From: Mycoplasmatota bacterium
GTDB lineage: Bacteria; Bacillota_I; Bacilli_A; Izemoplasmatales; Izemoplasmataceae
Length of the DNA: 48,985 bases
Assembly: GCA_030600605.1 (NCBI GenBank)
Contig: JAUVLT010000004.1
Span: forward strand, 1-48,985
Reading direction: 5' to 3'
Each line of letters opens with the position of its first letter. Positions within the stretch are counted from its first letter, which is position 1. Below the pieces are notes generated by a model. It did not search any database and was not told the origin of the DNA. It saw nothing but the letters and a program-made list of their open reading frames with translations. Shown piece after piece: positions 17,133-26,030 of the stretch. Made by a program: the position numbers and the translations under genes.

Positions 17133-18168
17133 CTTTAACCTTCTTCTGCATTCTAGCAATTCTTCTACTTAGAATATCTGGCATTTTTACTTTGGGAGCA
17201 TACTCATGTAAGAGCCATGAAGATGCGTAATGAGTATCGGAAATCTTAAACATTGGTGGTTGTTCTTCAAAATCAATTGCTAACGCGTATTTATTACGTG
17301 CAGCAAATGCATCTCCAACTGGTGGGTGATGCATATCAGGTGGAGTTCCTGGGATTGAGAATAACATTTCCTTTGACTCTAAATCAGGCATTGATGATAA
17401 TAATGCCCAAGTATAAGGATGTCTTGGTTCATAGAATATTTCATCTGCAGTACCATATTCAACAATTTTACCAGCGTACATAACAGCAACTCTATCACTC
17501 ATATTAGCTACTACTCCTAAATCATGTGTAATAAAGATAACTGATAAATTACGTTCTTTTTTGATTTTATTAATTAATTCTAAAATTTGTGCCTGAATTG
17601 TAACATCAAGTGCCGTAGTAGGTTCATCACAAATTAGAATATCTGCATCATTTGCAAGTGCTATTGCAATTACTATTCTTTGTCTCATCCCACCTGAGAA
17701 TTGGAAAGGATAAGCAAAATAACGTTGTTCCGCACGGTCTATTCCTACTTCATTCATTAACTCTAAAGCTCTATCTTTAGCAGCTTGTTTAGAAAGTCCT
17801 AGTTTTAATACCAGTGCTTCTACAATTTGTTTCCCAACTTTCATAATTGGGTTTAAACTTGACATTGGATCTTGGAAGATCATTGCAATTCTTGATCCTC
17901 TTAATTTATGGAACTCATCTTCAGGAATTAACATTAAGTCATTACCTTCAAAGATAATAGACCCACCCTCGTGAATTGAGTTACCAGCTAATATTCCAAT
18001 GATTGCTCTACTTGTAACAGATTTTCCAGATCCACTCTCACCAACAATAGCTAAAGTCTCTCCTTTATATAAGTCAAATGTAACTTTTCTTACTGCTTTA
18101 ACTGTCCCATGTAACGTTTTAAAACTAACGCTTAATTCTTTTACTTCTAATATTTTTTCTCTATCCAT
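17119..18168 (-). CDS. oppD: Oligopeptide ABC transporter ATP-binding protein OppD
   Basis: A 349-aa ATPase with Walker A GESGSGKSV, Q-loop IAMIFQDPMSSLNPI, signature FSGGMRQRIVIAIAL, Walker B ILICDEPTTALD and H-loop FITHDLG. The carboxy-terminal peptide-transporter extension starts PRHPYTWALLSSMPDL. The usual iron-sulfur-type cysteine motif of many OppD/DppD carboxy termini is not seen. The start codon shares one base with the oppC stop (TAATG). It energises peptide uptake together with OppF. Confidence 0.94.
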   Translation of the reverse strand: MDREKILEVKELSVSFKTLHGTVKAVRKVTFDLYKGETLAIVGESGSGKSVTSRAIIGILAGNSIHEGGSIIFEGNDLMLIPEDEFHKLRGSRIAMIFQDPMSSLNPIMKVGKQIVEALVLKLGLSKQAAKDRALELMNEVGIDRAEQRYFAYPFQFSGGMRQRIVIAIALANDADILICDEPTTALDVTIQAQILELINKIKKERNLSVIFITHDLGVVANMSDRVAVMYAGKIVEYGTADEIFYEPRHPYTWALLSSMPDLESKEMLFSIPGTPPDMHHPPVGDAFAARNKYALAIDFEEQPPMFKISDTHYASSWLLHEYAPKVKMPDILSRRIARMQKKVKDAKK

Positions 18169-19634
18169 TATTCAACACCTCTTAATGATGGATTAAATGC
18201 ATCTCTTAGTCCATTACCAAACATATTGAATGATAACATTAATAATGAGATAAATACTGCTGGGAACAGTAAAACATGTGGACTATGTTGCATTACTTGT
18301 TGTCCGTTACTTAAAATTTTACCAATACTTATTGTTGCTCCATAATCAATAATTCCTAAGAAACTAAATGTAGCTTCTGTAAATATTACACCAGGAATAA
18401 TCAATACAACACTTGTAACGATTGTCCCAATGGCATTAGGGAAAATATGACGAGCCATCAATCTTGCATCTTTTGCACCTAAAGTGCGGGCTGCAAGAAC
18501 GTATTCACGACTCTTATATCTAAAGAATTGAGCCCGAACAGTTCGAGAAATTCCGATCCATCCGGTCAAAGTAAAGGCTATAACAACAATCCAGAACGAA
18601 GTTCCAAATCGCAGAGTTAATAAGGTAAGTACGGCTAAGAATGGTATTCCTGAAATAATTTCAAATACTCTTTGTAATATAAGGTCAGTAAGTGCACCAT
18701 AATATCCACTTATTGCACCAAGAATAACACCAATAATAATATTAATGAATGCTACACTAAATGCTACAACAAATGATATTCTTGCACCAAGCCAGATTAA
18801 TGTAAATAAATCACGGCCTTGACTGTCAGTACCAAACCAGAAATATGGATATCCTCCTTCTTCATAGCCTAAATACTGCCAATAGAGCACTCTAACTTTC
18901 CACATACTAACTTCTGTGTATCCAATATTTGCTCCAGTTTCATTATCATGACACTGTTCTTCTATAACACCAGCTACTTCCACATCGACAATTGTACCAA
19001 GACAAACATCACTTGTAAATGCAACTGGAGATCCAACAATTACATCTGGATTAACAGCATCAAATTCTTCTTGTGTTAGTGATAAAAACTTATCATCTCC
19101 ATAAGTATTTACGTAATTAACATATAAATAATAATCGACTAAAATGTCAGCATAAGTAGTCTCAGTGAAAGGTATTTCTACCCCGGCTGCATAACACTTA
19201 TCGGGTGTTTCGCCAGTTTCATCAACAACGATATTACCCTCACATTTTGATTCAGTCCAATTATTAAGAATTTCAACAACAGTACCTTCAGGAAGATTAG
19301 GATCATAAAAATCACTTAATCTTCTATTTTCTAGTACTTTTGTACCATCAAAGATTCCCCAATCCTCAAGTACTTCTATACGAGGTGGAATCTCTTTTAA
19401 ACGAATATTTTTATCATCATATGTCCATTTATTAAAATATGGTCCAATAATCGATAAAATTATTAATGAAGTTAATATAATAAATGCAACAACTGATACA
19501 CGATTTCTTTTAAAACGAATCCAGGCATCTTTAAAATATCCAATTGGTTTGTCTGTCATAGCTTGATCATAGATTATTTTATCGCTTTGTACTAAGGTAA
19601 ACTTTGATTTATCTAAATTTTTAAATTCATCCAT
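18168..19634 (-). CDS. oppC: Oligopeptide ABC transporter permease OppC with large extracellular insertion
   Basis: A 488-aa permease, far longer than the usual ~300. Residues 1-45 are cytoplasmic, helix 1 spans about 46-66, and the conserved FGTDSQGRD entry to the permease core only comes at 267. The core contains the EAA loop RTLGAKDARLMARHIFPNA. The ~195 residues between helix 1 and the core should lie outside the cell. They include two similar cysteine modules: C131-EGNIV...C147 with IPFTET, and C211-LGTIV...C228 with IGYTEV. These four cysteines may form two disulfides. The neighbouring OppA is also enlarged, which suggests that receptor and permease dock through added surface domains (inference). 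Confidence 0.93.
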   Translation of the reverse strand: MDEFKNLDKSKFTLVQSDKIIYDQAMTDKPIGYFKDAWIRFKRNRVSVVAFIILTSLIILSIIGPYFNKWTYDDKNIRLKEIPPRIEVLEDWGIFDGTKVLENRRLSDFYDPNLPEGTVVEILNNWTESKCEGNIVVDETGETPDKCYAAGVEIPFTETTYADILVDYYLYVNYVNTYGDDKFLSLTQEEFDAVNPDVIVGSPVAFTSDVCLGTIVDVEVAGVIEEQCHDNETGANIGYTEVSMWKVRVLYWQYLGYEEGGYPYFWFGTDSQGRDLFTLIWLGARISFVVAFSVAFINIIIGVILGAISGYYGALTDLILQRVFEIISGIPFLAVLTLLTLRFGTSFWIVVIAFTLTGWIGISRTVRAQFFRYKSREYVLAARTLGAKDARLMARHIFPNAIGTIVTSVVLIIPGVIFTEATFSFLGIIDYGATISIGKILSNGQQVMQHSPHVLLFPAVFISLLMLSFNMFGNGLRDAFNPSLRGVE

Positions 19635-20590
19635 TATTTTTTACCTCCACCAAGTCTGATACGTGGATCGACTATACTATATGAAATATCTACAACTAAA
19701 GTAGTAACTAAACCAATTACCATGTAAAACAATAATAACATCATAACAAGTGGATAATCTCGACCAGTAAAGGCTTCAAGATATACCCCACCAATTCCGG
19801 GTATTCTAAAGATTCTTTCAATTATTAACGAACCTGCAAGTACACTTACTAGCCCACCAATAATGATTGGTGCAAGAGGCACCATAGAATTTCTCATCGC
19901 ATGTCTAACTGTTGATTGTCTTCTAGTTAATCCTTTTGTACGGCATAACAGCATAAATTCACTCGTTAACACTTCTGTTAGTTCCGCACGTGTATACCGA
20001 GTTAATACCGCAACTGATCCTGTTGTCATAGCTAAAACTGGTAACACTATTGAAGTGTACGCAAGTTCTGGATTATCAACAACATCTATTCGAGCTGCAT
20101 AAAGTGGAGGAAATAAATCCCACACATATCCCAAATAATATTGCATCAAAGTAGCCACAACAAAACTTGGTACTGAAATAAAGAATATAACCCCGATAGA
20201 AATCAGATGATCATCAGGTTTATTTTTTCGTAATGCGGCCCATATCCCTAGTGAAAATCCTATTGGGATTGATATAAAGAATGGGTATATATTTACTTTT
20301 ACAGAAACAGGTATTCTATCTTTTAAAACAGCAATTACGTCTGAATTTTTTGTTACAGACCAACCAAATTCACCTCTAAGAGCAATATTTTTAATCCAAA
20401 TTTGAAATTGCTCTGGAATTGGTTTGTTGTAACCTTCACGATCTTGAATTATCTCCCATTGTTCAGGATCTATCCCAAGTTGTGGCTTGTTAAAATTAGG
20501 CATCATATGAATCATAACAAATACTATAATTGTTATTATAAAAGCTGTTATAATCATTAACCCTATTCTTTGTAAAATGTACCTTACCAT
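19634..20590 (-). CDS. oppB: Oligopeptide ABC transporter permease OppB
   Basis: A 318-aa permease of normal length. Helix 1 is at about 9-30; the extracellular loop has PIPEQFQIWIKNIALRGEFGWS, a typical OppB/DppB phrase. The coupling loop is RTKGLTRRQSTVRHAMRNS, and the end has GGVYLEAFTGRDYPLVM. Forms the membrane channel with OppC. Start at 20590 has GGAG 8 nt upstream. A stable stem-loop separates it from oppA, so expression of oppBCDF may be lower than that of the receptor. Its stop overlaps the oppC start by one base pair pattern TAATG. Confidence 0.95.
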   Translation of the reverse strand: MVRYILQRIGLMIITAFIITIIVFVMIHMMPNFNKPQLGIDPEQWEIIQDREGYNKPIPEQFQIWIKNIALRGEFGWSVTKNSDVIAVLKDRIPVSVKVNIYPFFISIPIGFSLGIWAALRKNKPDDHLISIGVIFFISVPSFVVATLMQYYLGYVWDLFPPLYAARIDVVDNPELAYTSIVLPVLAMTTGSVAVLTRYTRAELTEVLTSEFMLLCRTKGLTRRQSTVRHAMRNSMVPLAPIIIGGLVSVLAGSLIIERIFRIPGIGGVYLEAFTGRDYPLVMMLLLFYMVIGLVTTLVVDISYSIVDPRIRLGGGKK

Positions 20591-20617
20591 ACTTTTAACT
20601 CCATTCTAGTAATATAT

Positions 20618-20647
20618 AGCAACCCTAATGTAAACACTAGGGTTGCT
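20618..20647 (-). terminator. Intercistronic stem-loop between oppA and oppB (leaky terminator or processing structure)
   Basis: Arms AGCAACCCTA and TAGGGTTGCT form a 10-bp stem extended by a partly paired inner part. The leftward sequence after the stem is TATATATTA rather than a T-run, so full termination is unlikely. Such structures often raise receptor mRNA over permease mRNA. Confidence 0.6.
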
Positions 20648-20691
20648 TATATATACATTAATACTTTTTACTTTTTAATTTTGTTACCGAA

Positions 20692-23600
20692 TTAGTTAAT
20701 TGGATCAGGAGAATTTAGATACATGTATTTCATTCCTCCCCATCCCATCCAAGCGTGATACTCTTGAACTTCTACAACAACACGGTCACTATAAACAACT
20801 GTACCAACACGTGAGAATAATGGAATTGCTAATACTTCGTCAAGAAGTCTAGCTTCAATACCAGCACAAATGTTTAGTAAGTCTTCATCTTTACCATCGT
20901 AAGGTGAGTATAAGAATCCACCTGAATTATGTTCAGCCATCCATTCGTTGAATGTAAGCATTAATACGTCGTCAGTTCCGATAGTCATTAATTTATCGTA
21001 TAACCATTCATCGTATACCCATTCATCGTATGTATCTAGAAGAACATCGTAAGCTGCATAATCAACTAAATAAGCATCATACGCATCTGCGGCAGTTTGT
21101 CCAGCAGAATCTAATGCATCGTACCAAGCAGCACGTCCATCAGCGCCAACAGCAATATATCCAGTAGGTTCTGTAACTTCAGTAGGTTCAGTAGGTTCTG
21201 TAACGTCAGCAGGATCCACTAAAGTACCCATTTGATCTACATAATTCGGAATTGCAACATCGATTTCAAAGTTTTCAGAATCCCAACCCCATTCTTGCAT
21301 ATAAGAATAATATGAGTTATAAACATAACCAATTAAACCGATAGGATCAAATTTCATACCTTGCCAACCATAGAATACGATATCGAAATCATGATTGTCA
21401 ACAGCAACGTCTAGTGCGTCTCCACCAAGAGCGTTAATTCTAAATTGAAAGATATCTTCGTTAGCTCCACCAAGTTGAGCATCAAATGCATTTGTAACTA
21501 CGTTAGATACCCAGTTATTAGTTGTCCAGTTAGTTTCTGCATCAAACATTGTTAATTCTAACCATACAAGGTCTCCATCAGCAATGTCCCCAGCAGTAAC
21601 AGCTTGTGCATAAGCAGAATTAAATAATGCTAATGCAGCAACAGGATTATATCCTGCAGTATCTGGATAAAGGTCAGCTAATACAGCAATACCTTGTGAA
21701 GAACCACGGTAAGACATTGAACTTGTATCACTAATGATATATTCAGGAGATAGGAATGCTTGGTTAGCAAATGCAGGTGCATTTACAGTAGCAACCATTT
21801 CTTGTCTATCAATAGCATGATAAATCGCTTTTCTAAAGTCAGCATATTTCATCATTGGGTTCGTATTACCATCAGTTCTATCACCAATGTTAGTTGCCCA
21901 ACGGAAAGTAGTTGTAGCAGGTGATAGTTGAACATTAGGATTGTTTTTGAATTCTGGGTAGTAAACTCCACCAACACCAGCAACATCTAAACGTCCAGCT
22001 TTAAATTCATTAACGATAACTGATTGATCAGTTATTGTATTATATCTAACATGAGTCATTCTAAATGATTCAGCATCGAAATGATCATCATTTCTTTCAT
22101 AAATGTATACAACTCCAGGTTCCCAAGTTGTAAGGTTATAAGGTCCATAAGACATAATAGTATCAATAGTAGTACCGTAATTAGTTACAGTTCTAGTTTC
22201 ATTCATACCAGCTTCATATAAAGTTTGGTGAACAGGACCATTTGCTCCACCTTGTAAGTTTCCTCTAAGATCCCAATCAGTCATTGGAGATTTTAAAGTA
22301 AGTGTAATAACAAATTGACTAGTTGCTTCAATACCTACAGTATCCCAAGCGATTGTATAAGCATCAAGTGGGTTAGCAGGTGTACTTTGTTTAGCATAAT
22401 CTTCTGCTCCTGAGATAGGAATATCAGTATATAAGTTACTAGCACGTTCATTAACTAGACGTGGATCTAATAACATTCTAAATGAATATTCATAAGTATA
22501 AGCATCGATTAAAGTACCATCTTCCCAATAAACGTCATCTCTAATTGGAATTTCCCATACAGTCATTGGTTCTTCACCTAATGCTACAGAAATATCTACA
22601 GGCATTCCAGATGCCATATAAGGGAATCTGTCATAAGATAAGCTTGCTGAGTTAGTAAAGTCACCAACACCAGTAGCTACGCCATCAGCAATAGAAGTTT
22701 CCCAATCGAAGTCTCCATTGTATAATCCACCAGTTATCCAACCGAATAAAGTAGATGCGTTAGCTAAAGTAGTATTATGTGGGTTGATATTAGTTGTATC
22801 ACTAATTGTAGTACGATAAGTATAAGTAGCTTCAGTACCAACTACAACAGCAACAAATGATTTTGTTAATTCTTCAGTTCCTACAACGATAGTTGCAGTT
22901 AAAGTAACAGCTGTATTTCTTAAAGGTGCAGCAACAGTAGCGTGACCCATTGCGTCAACAATAATAATACCAGTATTTGATGATTCCCAAGAAATTACTG
23001 AATCATATAAACCAGCTAATGGTAAGTCGAAACTTCCATCAACAAAGTCGATTCCAAATACTTCTAACGCTGCTTGTGCTTCAGCAACTTTAGTAGCGTC
23101 ATCTTGAGGTGCTTGAACAACTACTAATTCAAATATTTTTTCTGCAGGTTCTACTACAACATCTTCATCATTCCAACTAAGTTCAGCAGTCATTCTAACA
23201 TTAACGTTAGAGTCAGCTGGACGTACAATTGTAACAAGTAATCCGTTTGCAGTAACACTTGTAGTAACTACAGTTGCATCGTATCCAGCAAAGTAAACAT
23301 TATCAATTTCATATTGATCGTATGCTTCCATTGCATCAACAGCAGTTTGATCGTAACCATCCTTGTCTCCAGGAATAGTATCACCAACGTATGAAGGATA
23401 CATATCCCAAACACCGTTAGCCATTAAGAAATCAAGTCCGCCTGCACCGTTATCATCGTATGCCCACCAACCGCATGCATCTTCTGCTACGCCGTCAGGG
23501 AATACAGTAACTCCAGTAACTGGATGTGTGAAATCATCTTCATGCATATCTCCACGAGTACCAGTTTCAGCAGCACCAGTTAAATCGTCAGTTGTAATAA

Positions 23601-24246
23601 TCATACAACCATCATATGTAGAAGTAGCTTCTGCATATGCAGCGCGTCCAGTATCACCAACTGAAATGTATCCAGTAGGTTTTGTTGGTTCTGTTGGGAA
23701 CTCATCTGACATGTCATCATAAGCCACAACAGTCCAATCTATTAAGATTTCTTCGTATAATGGAGATGTAAGAGGTAATAAGAAGCTAGTTTCTACTACA
23801 TTTCCTAAATCTAATACATCAACAAATCTTAAAGATTTTTTAGCTTCTGCTAATTTTTCAGCAACTCCACCAGGAACTGCGATTACAGTAGCAGTAAAAG
23901 TTTTTGTTTCATTTTCTATTCCTTTAGCAGCAGTAACTGTTAAAGTAACAGTAACATTGTCTTCACCTTCGCCAGGTCTTGTAACCACAGCTGAAGTACC
24001 GCTAATAGCGATCGTATTACCATCACTACTAAACCAAGTGTAAGTTGCCCCGTCTTCATGTGAAGAAGGTAAAGTGAAATCTGCTAAGACTTCGCTTAAG
24101 TCACCTAGTGTTACGTCTTCAATAGCAGATGTAACAGCATCTAAGTCCGGATTACCAGCATCTGGTTCTGGTTCAGGATCCGGTTTACAAGCTGATAAAC
24201 CTAATACAAAAACGAATATTAAAAATAATGATAAAATCTTTTTCAT
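20692..24246 (-). CDS. oppA: Oversized oligopeptide-binding lipoprotein OppA with Ig-like modules and duplicated insert
   Basis: An 1184-aa extracellular peptide receptor, about twice the usual length. Lipobox LGLSAC puts lipid on C20. Atrophied-Ig-type domains lie at about 36-122, 125-380 (split by an insert) and 382-470. The family-5 solute-binding domain runs from about 472 to the end (WEIPIRDDVYWEDGTLI, RKAIYHAIDRQEM). A related insert occurs twice: PTGYISVGDTGRAAY at 190-204, inside the second Ig domain, and PTGYIAVGADGRAAW at 1027-1041, inside the binding domain. Both are preceded by PTEPT and followed by AYDxY-rich sequence. By eye the gene is less AT-rich than its neighbours, which may reflect high expression. 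Ribosome site AAAGGAGGAG. First gene of oppABCDF; a cre-like site lies above its promoter. Confidence 0.93.
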   Translation of the reverse strand: MKKILSLFLIFVFVLGLSACKPDPEPEPDAGNPDLDAVTSAIEDVTLGDLSEVLADFTLPSSHEDGATYTWFSSDGNTIAISGTSAVVTRPGEGEDNVTVTLTVTAAKGIENETKTFTATVIAVPGGVAEKLAEAKKSLRFVDVLDLGNVVETSFLLPLTSPLYEEILIDWTVVAYDDMSDEFPTEPTKPTGYISVGDTGRAAYAEATSTYDGCMIITTDDLTGAAETGTRGDMHEDDFTHPVTGVTVFPDGVAEDACGWWAYDDNGAGGLDFLMANGVWDMYPSYVGDTIPGDKDGYDQTAVDAMEAYDQYEIDNVYFAGYDATVVTTSVTANGLLVTIVRPADSNVNVRMTAELSWNDEDVVVEPAEKIFELVVVQAPQDDATKVAEAQAALEVFGIDFVDGSFDLPLAGLYDSVISWESSNTGIIIVDAMGHATVAAPLRNTAVTLTATIVVGTEELTKSFVAVVVGTEATYTYRTTISDTTNINPHNTTLANASTLFGWITGGLYNGDFDWETSIADGVATGVGDFTNSASLSYDRFPYMASGMPVDISVALGEEPMTVWEIPIRDDVYWEDGTLIDAYTYEYSFRMLLDPRLVNERASNLYTDIPISGAEDYAKQSTPANPLDAYTIAWDTVGIEATSQFVITLTLKSPMTDWDLRGNLQGGANGPVHQTLYEAGMNETRTVTNYGTTIDTIMSYGPYNLTTWEPGVVYIYERNDDHFDAESFRMTHVRYNTITDQSVIVNEFKAGRLDVAGVGGVYYPEFKNNPNVQLSPATTTFRWATNIGDRTDGNTNPMMKYADFRKAIYHAIDRQEMVATVNAPAFANQAFLSPEYIISDTSSMSYRGSSQGIAVLADLYPDTAGYNPVAALALFNSAYAQAVTAGDIADGDLVWLELTMFDAETNWTTNNWVSNVVTNAFDAQLGGANEDIFQFRINALGGDALDVAVDNHDFDIVFYGWQGMKFDPIGLIGYVYNSYYSYMQEWGWDSENFEIDVAIPNYVDQMGTLVDPADVTEPTEPTEVTEPTGYIAVGADGRAAWYDALDSAGQTAADAYDAYLVDYAAYDVLLDTYDEWVYDEWLYDKLMTIGTDDVLMLTFNEWMAEHNSGGFLYSPYDGKDEDLLNICAGIEARLLDEVLAIPLFSRVGTVVYSDRVVVEVQEYHAWMGWGGMKYMYLNSPDPIN

Positions 24247-24269
24247 AAAACTCCTCCTTTTTTATATAT

Positions 24270-24298
24270 ATTTTATGACATTTTTGGCTTAAAGTCAA
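24270..24298 (-). promoter_or_regulatory. opp operon promoter
   Basis: Leftward: -35 TTGACT (24298-24293), 17-nt spacer, -10 TAAAAT (24275-24270). The oppA ribosome binding site begins shortly downstream. Confidence 0.75.
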
Positions 24299-24310
24299 CA
24301 TTTTATGAGC

Positions 24311-24324
24311 TGAAAGCGTTTAGA
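24311..24324. promoter_or_regulatory. cre-like site upstream of the opp promoter
   Basis: TGAAAGCGTTTAGA matches TGWAANCGNTNWCA at 13 of 14 positions. Its centre is about 55 bp upstream of the predicted oppA transcription start. In Bacillus, CcpA sites at that distance activate rather than repress. The remaining leader from 24325 to 24532 is very AT-rich, and I see no gene or clear site in it. Confidence 0.5.
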
Positions 24325-24532
24325 AGTTTGCTTTTTTTAACAAAATATCGGGTCTCTTTGATTTTCAAAGTATTTTTTTCCCTCTATTAAAGCCCTATTT
24401 TACAATTGTTGATTTATTATTATTTTTATAAAATAAATATAAAAACCCTTTCACTATTTATCAATAAAAAAATGTCTAATTCAAATACTTTATCACTTTA
24501 AAGAGATATATAATAATATTAATATAGAAAGA

Positions 24533-24554
24533 AAACAGCCTTTTAGAGCTGTTT
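24533..24554 (-). terminator. Terminator of the MATE transporter gene
   Basis: Leftward: AAACAGC, 8-nt loop, GCTGTTT followed by TCTTTC. A short stem with a modest T-run, directly after the MATE stop codon. Confidence 0.6.
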
Positions 24555-24558
24555 CAAT

Positions 24559-25926
24559 TTATATGTTAATTTTTGGCTTAAAATCGACCTTTTTAAATAA
24601 TGTATAGCCAACAAAAACGATAATTAAATTGCTCGTTAACATCGCATACCAAATTCCACTACTTTCTAAATCAGTAAATGCTTTAAAAATATAGATTAGG
24701 GGAATTCTTAAAACCCACAACCTTGTTACACCGATTATAAATGTATATTTTGTATTTCCTGTACCATTATACGTTCCAATAAATGTTTGAAAAATTGCCA
24801 TCAGTGGTAATCCAATCAATAAATAGAACATATATTCTACCGTTAAGCTTAATGCAAAATTGTTATCCTTAATAAAGAATCCTGCAAGGGTCTCTCTAAA
24901 AGGCATTACAATTGCACTTCCAACAATCATTAATATAAAAGAAAATACTAATGCCCTTTTAAAAGTATCTTTCGCTCTTTGCTCATTTAAATTTCCAATG
25001 TTTTGGCCAATATAGGCAGCTACTACTGCTCCCATTGCCATAACTGGATGAAGAATTAAACTAGCTAATCTATTTCCAACACTAAATGCTGCTACTGTAT
25101 CAACACCATAAGAAATGATTATTGTTGTCATTAGTCCAAATCCAATTGCAGTAATTGCTTGACCAGTTGATGCAGGAACTCCTAATTTGATTATATCTTT
25201 TGCAATTTTCTTTTTTAATAATAAATACTCTCTACTAATTGTAATTCCTGATTTTGATTTAGATAATGCAATTATAACAAAAGGCAAAATAGCAATATTC
25301 GCAATAAGTGTAGCATAAGCGGCACCACTAACTCCCATATCATAAACTTGAATTAAAACTGGTGATAAAATTATATTAATTACAATTGTAACAACTCCAA
25401 ACAATACTGGAGTTATCGTATCACCACTTGATTGCCTAATAGCTGTAAAAGCAAAAAACAAGAAAACTATTGGCAATTCAAATGACCTTATTTGCAAATA
25501 TCTAACACTATTTTCAAATAAATATCCAGAGGTTCCCATGGCTTTCATGATATATGGTGCACCAAAAAAAGATATGATATTTAGTAATAACCCAACAATT
25601 AAAGAAATTATTACTAAATTAGAGGCATATTTTCTAGCAACTTCATATTGCGCAGACCCAACATATTGTGAAATTAGAGCAGTCCCAGCAACACTAAGTC
25701 CCATTCCAAGTGAGATAAAAGTAAAGACAATTGGAAATGTGATACTTATTGAGCTAACTGACTCAGCACTGTATCCAGGTATTCTAGATACAAAAAACAT
25801 ATCAACAACATCATGAATCGTCTTAATTAAATTGTTTATCATAAGAGGAATAGATAAAATAATTAAGCCTTTTAAAATATTAGGATCTTTTAATATTAAA
25901 TACCGTTTTTTGTCGTCAGTTCTCAT
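24559..25926 (-). CDS. MATE-family efflux transporter
   Basis: A 455-aa multidrug and toxin extrusion protein with about twelve predicted helices in two six-helix halves. The start region ILKGLIILSIPLMINNLIKT and DMFFVSRIPG are typical of NorM/DinF-like MATE proteins, as is the repeat in the second half, ITAIGFGLMTTIIISYGVDTVAAFSVGNRL. Uses a sodium or proton gradient to export cationic compounds; the substrate is unknown. The ATG at 25926 follows AGGAGG by 7 nt; a GTG at 25932 is rejected because it lies too close. Single-gene unit with its own promoter and terminator. Confidence 0.92.
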   Translation of the reverse strand: MRTDDKKRYLILKDPNILKGLIILSIPLMINNLIKTIHDVVDMFFVSRIPGYSAESVSSISITFPIVFTFISLGMGLSVAGTALISQYVGSAQYEVARKYASNLVIISLIVGLLLNIISFFGAPYIMKAMGTSGYLFENSVRYLQIRSFELPIVFLFFAFTAIRQSSGDTITPVLFGVVTIVINIILSPVLIQVYDMGVSGAAYATLIANIAILPFVIIALSKSKSGITISREYLLLKKKIAKDIIKLGVPASTGQAITAIGFGLMTTIIISYGVDTVAAFSVGNRLASLILHPVMAMGAVVAAYIGQNIGNLNEQRAKDTFKRALVFSFILMIVGSAIVMPFRETLAGFFIKDNNFALSLTVEYMFYLLIGLPLMAIFQTFIGTYNGTGNTKYTFIIGVTRLWVLRIPLIYIFKAFTDLESSGIWYAMLTSNLIIVFVGYTLFKKVDFKPKINI

Positions 25927-25952
25927 AATCACACCTCCTCCTTTATAGAATA

Positions 25953-25980
25953 ATTATAGCATAATCGATTTTCTTGTAAA
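25953..25980 (-). promoter_or_regulatory. MATE gene promoter (extended -10)
   Basis: Leftward: TTTACA (25980-25975), 16-nt spacer ending in TGC, TATAAT (25958-25953). The TGn before the -10 makes it an extended type. Confidence 0.6.
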
Positions 25981-25986
25981 TATACA

Positions 25987-26018
25987 AAAAAACACTACCT
26001 GTCGTGGTAGTGTTTTTT
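25987..26018 (-). terminator. Terminator of the S41-like lipoprotein gene
   Basis: AAAAAACACTACC, 6-nt loop, GGTAGTGTTTTTT. A strong stem with T-runs on both strands, just after the stop codon of the 26031-28184 gene. Confidence 0.88.
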
Positions 26019-26030
26019 AAAATAATATAA

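Noticed and set aside
23363-23722. Open frame of 119 codons on the + strand inside oppA
   Set aside because: Antisense to the binding-protein gene; the Pro/Ser-rich translation mirrors its codon use and there is no start signal.
24356-24370. CTTTGA-TTT-TCAAAG hairpin followed by T residues as a terminator
   Set aside because: The stem has only 6 bp with two G/C pairs, and no rightward gene ends there; likely chance in AT-rich DNA.
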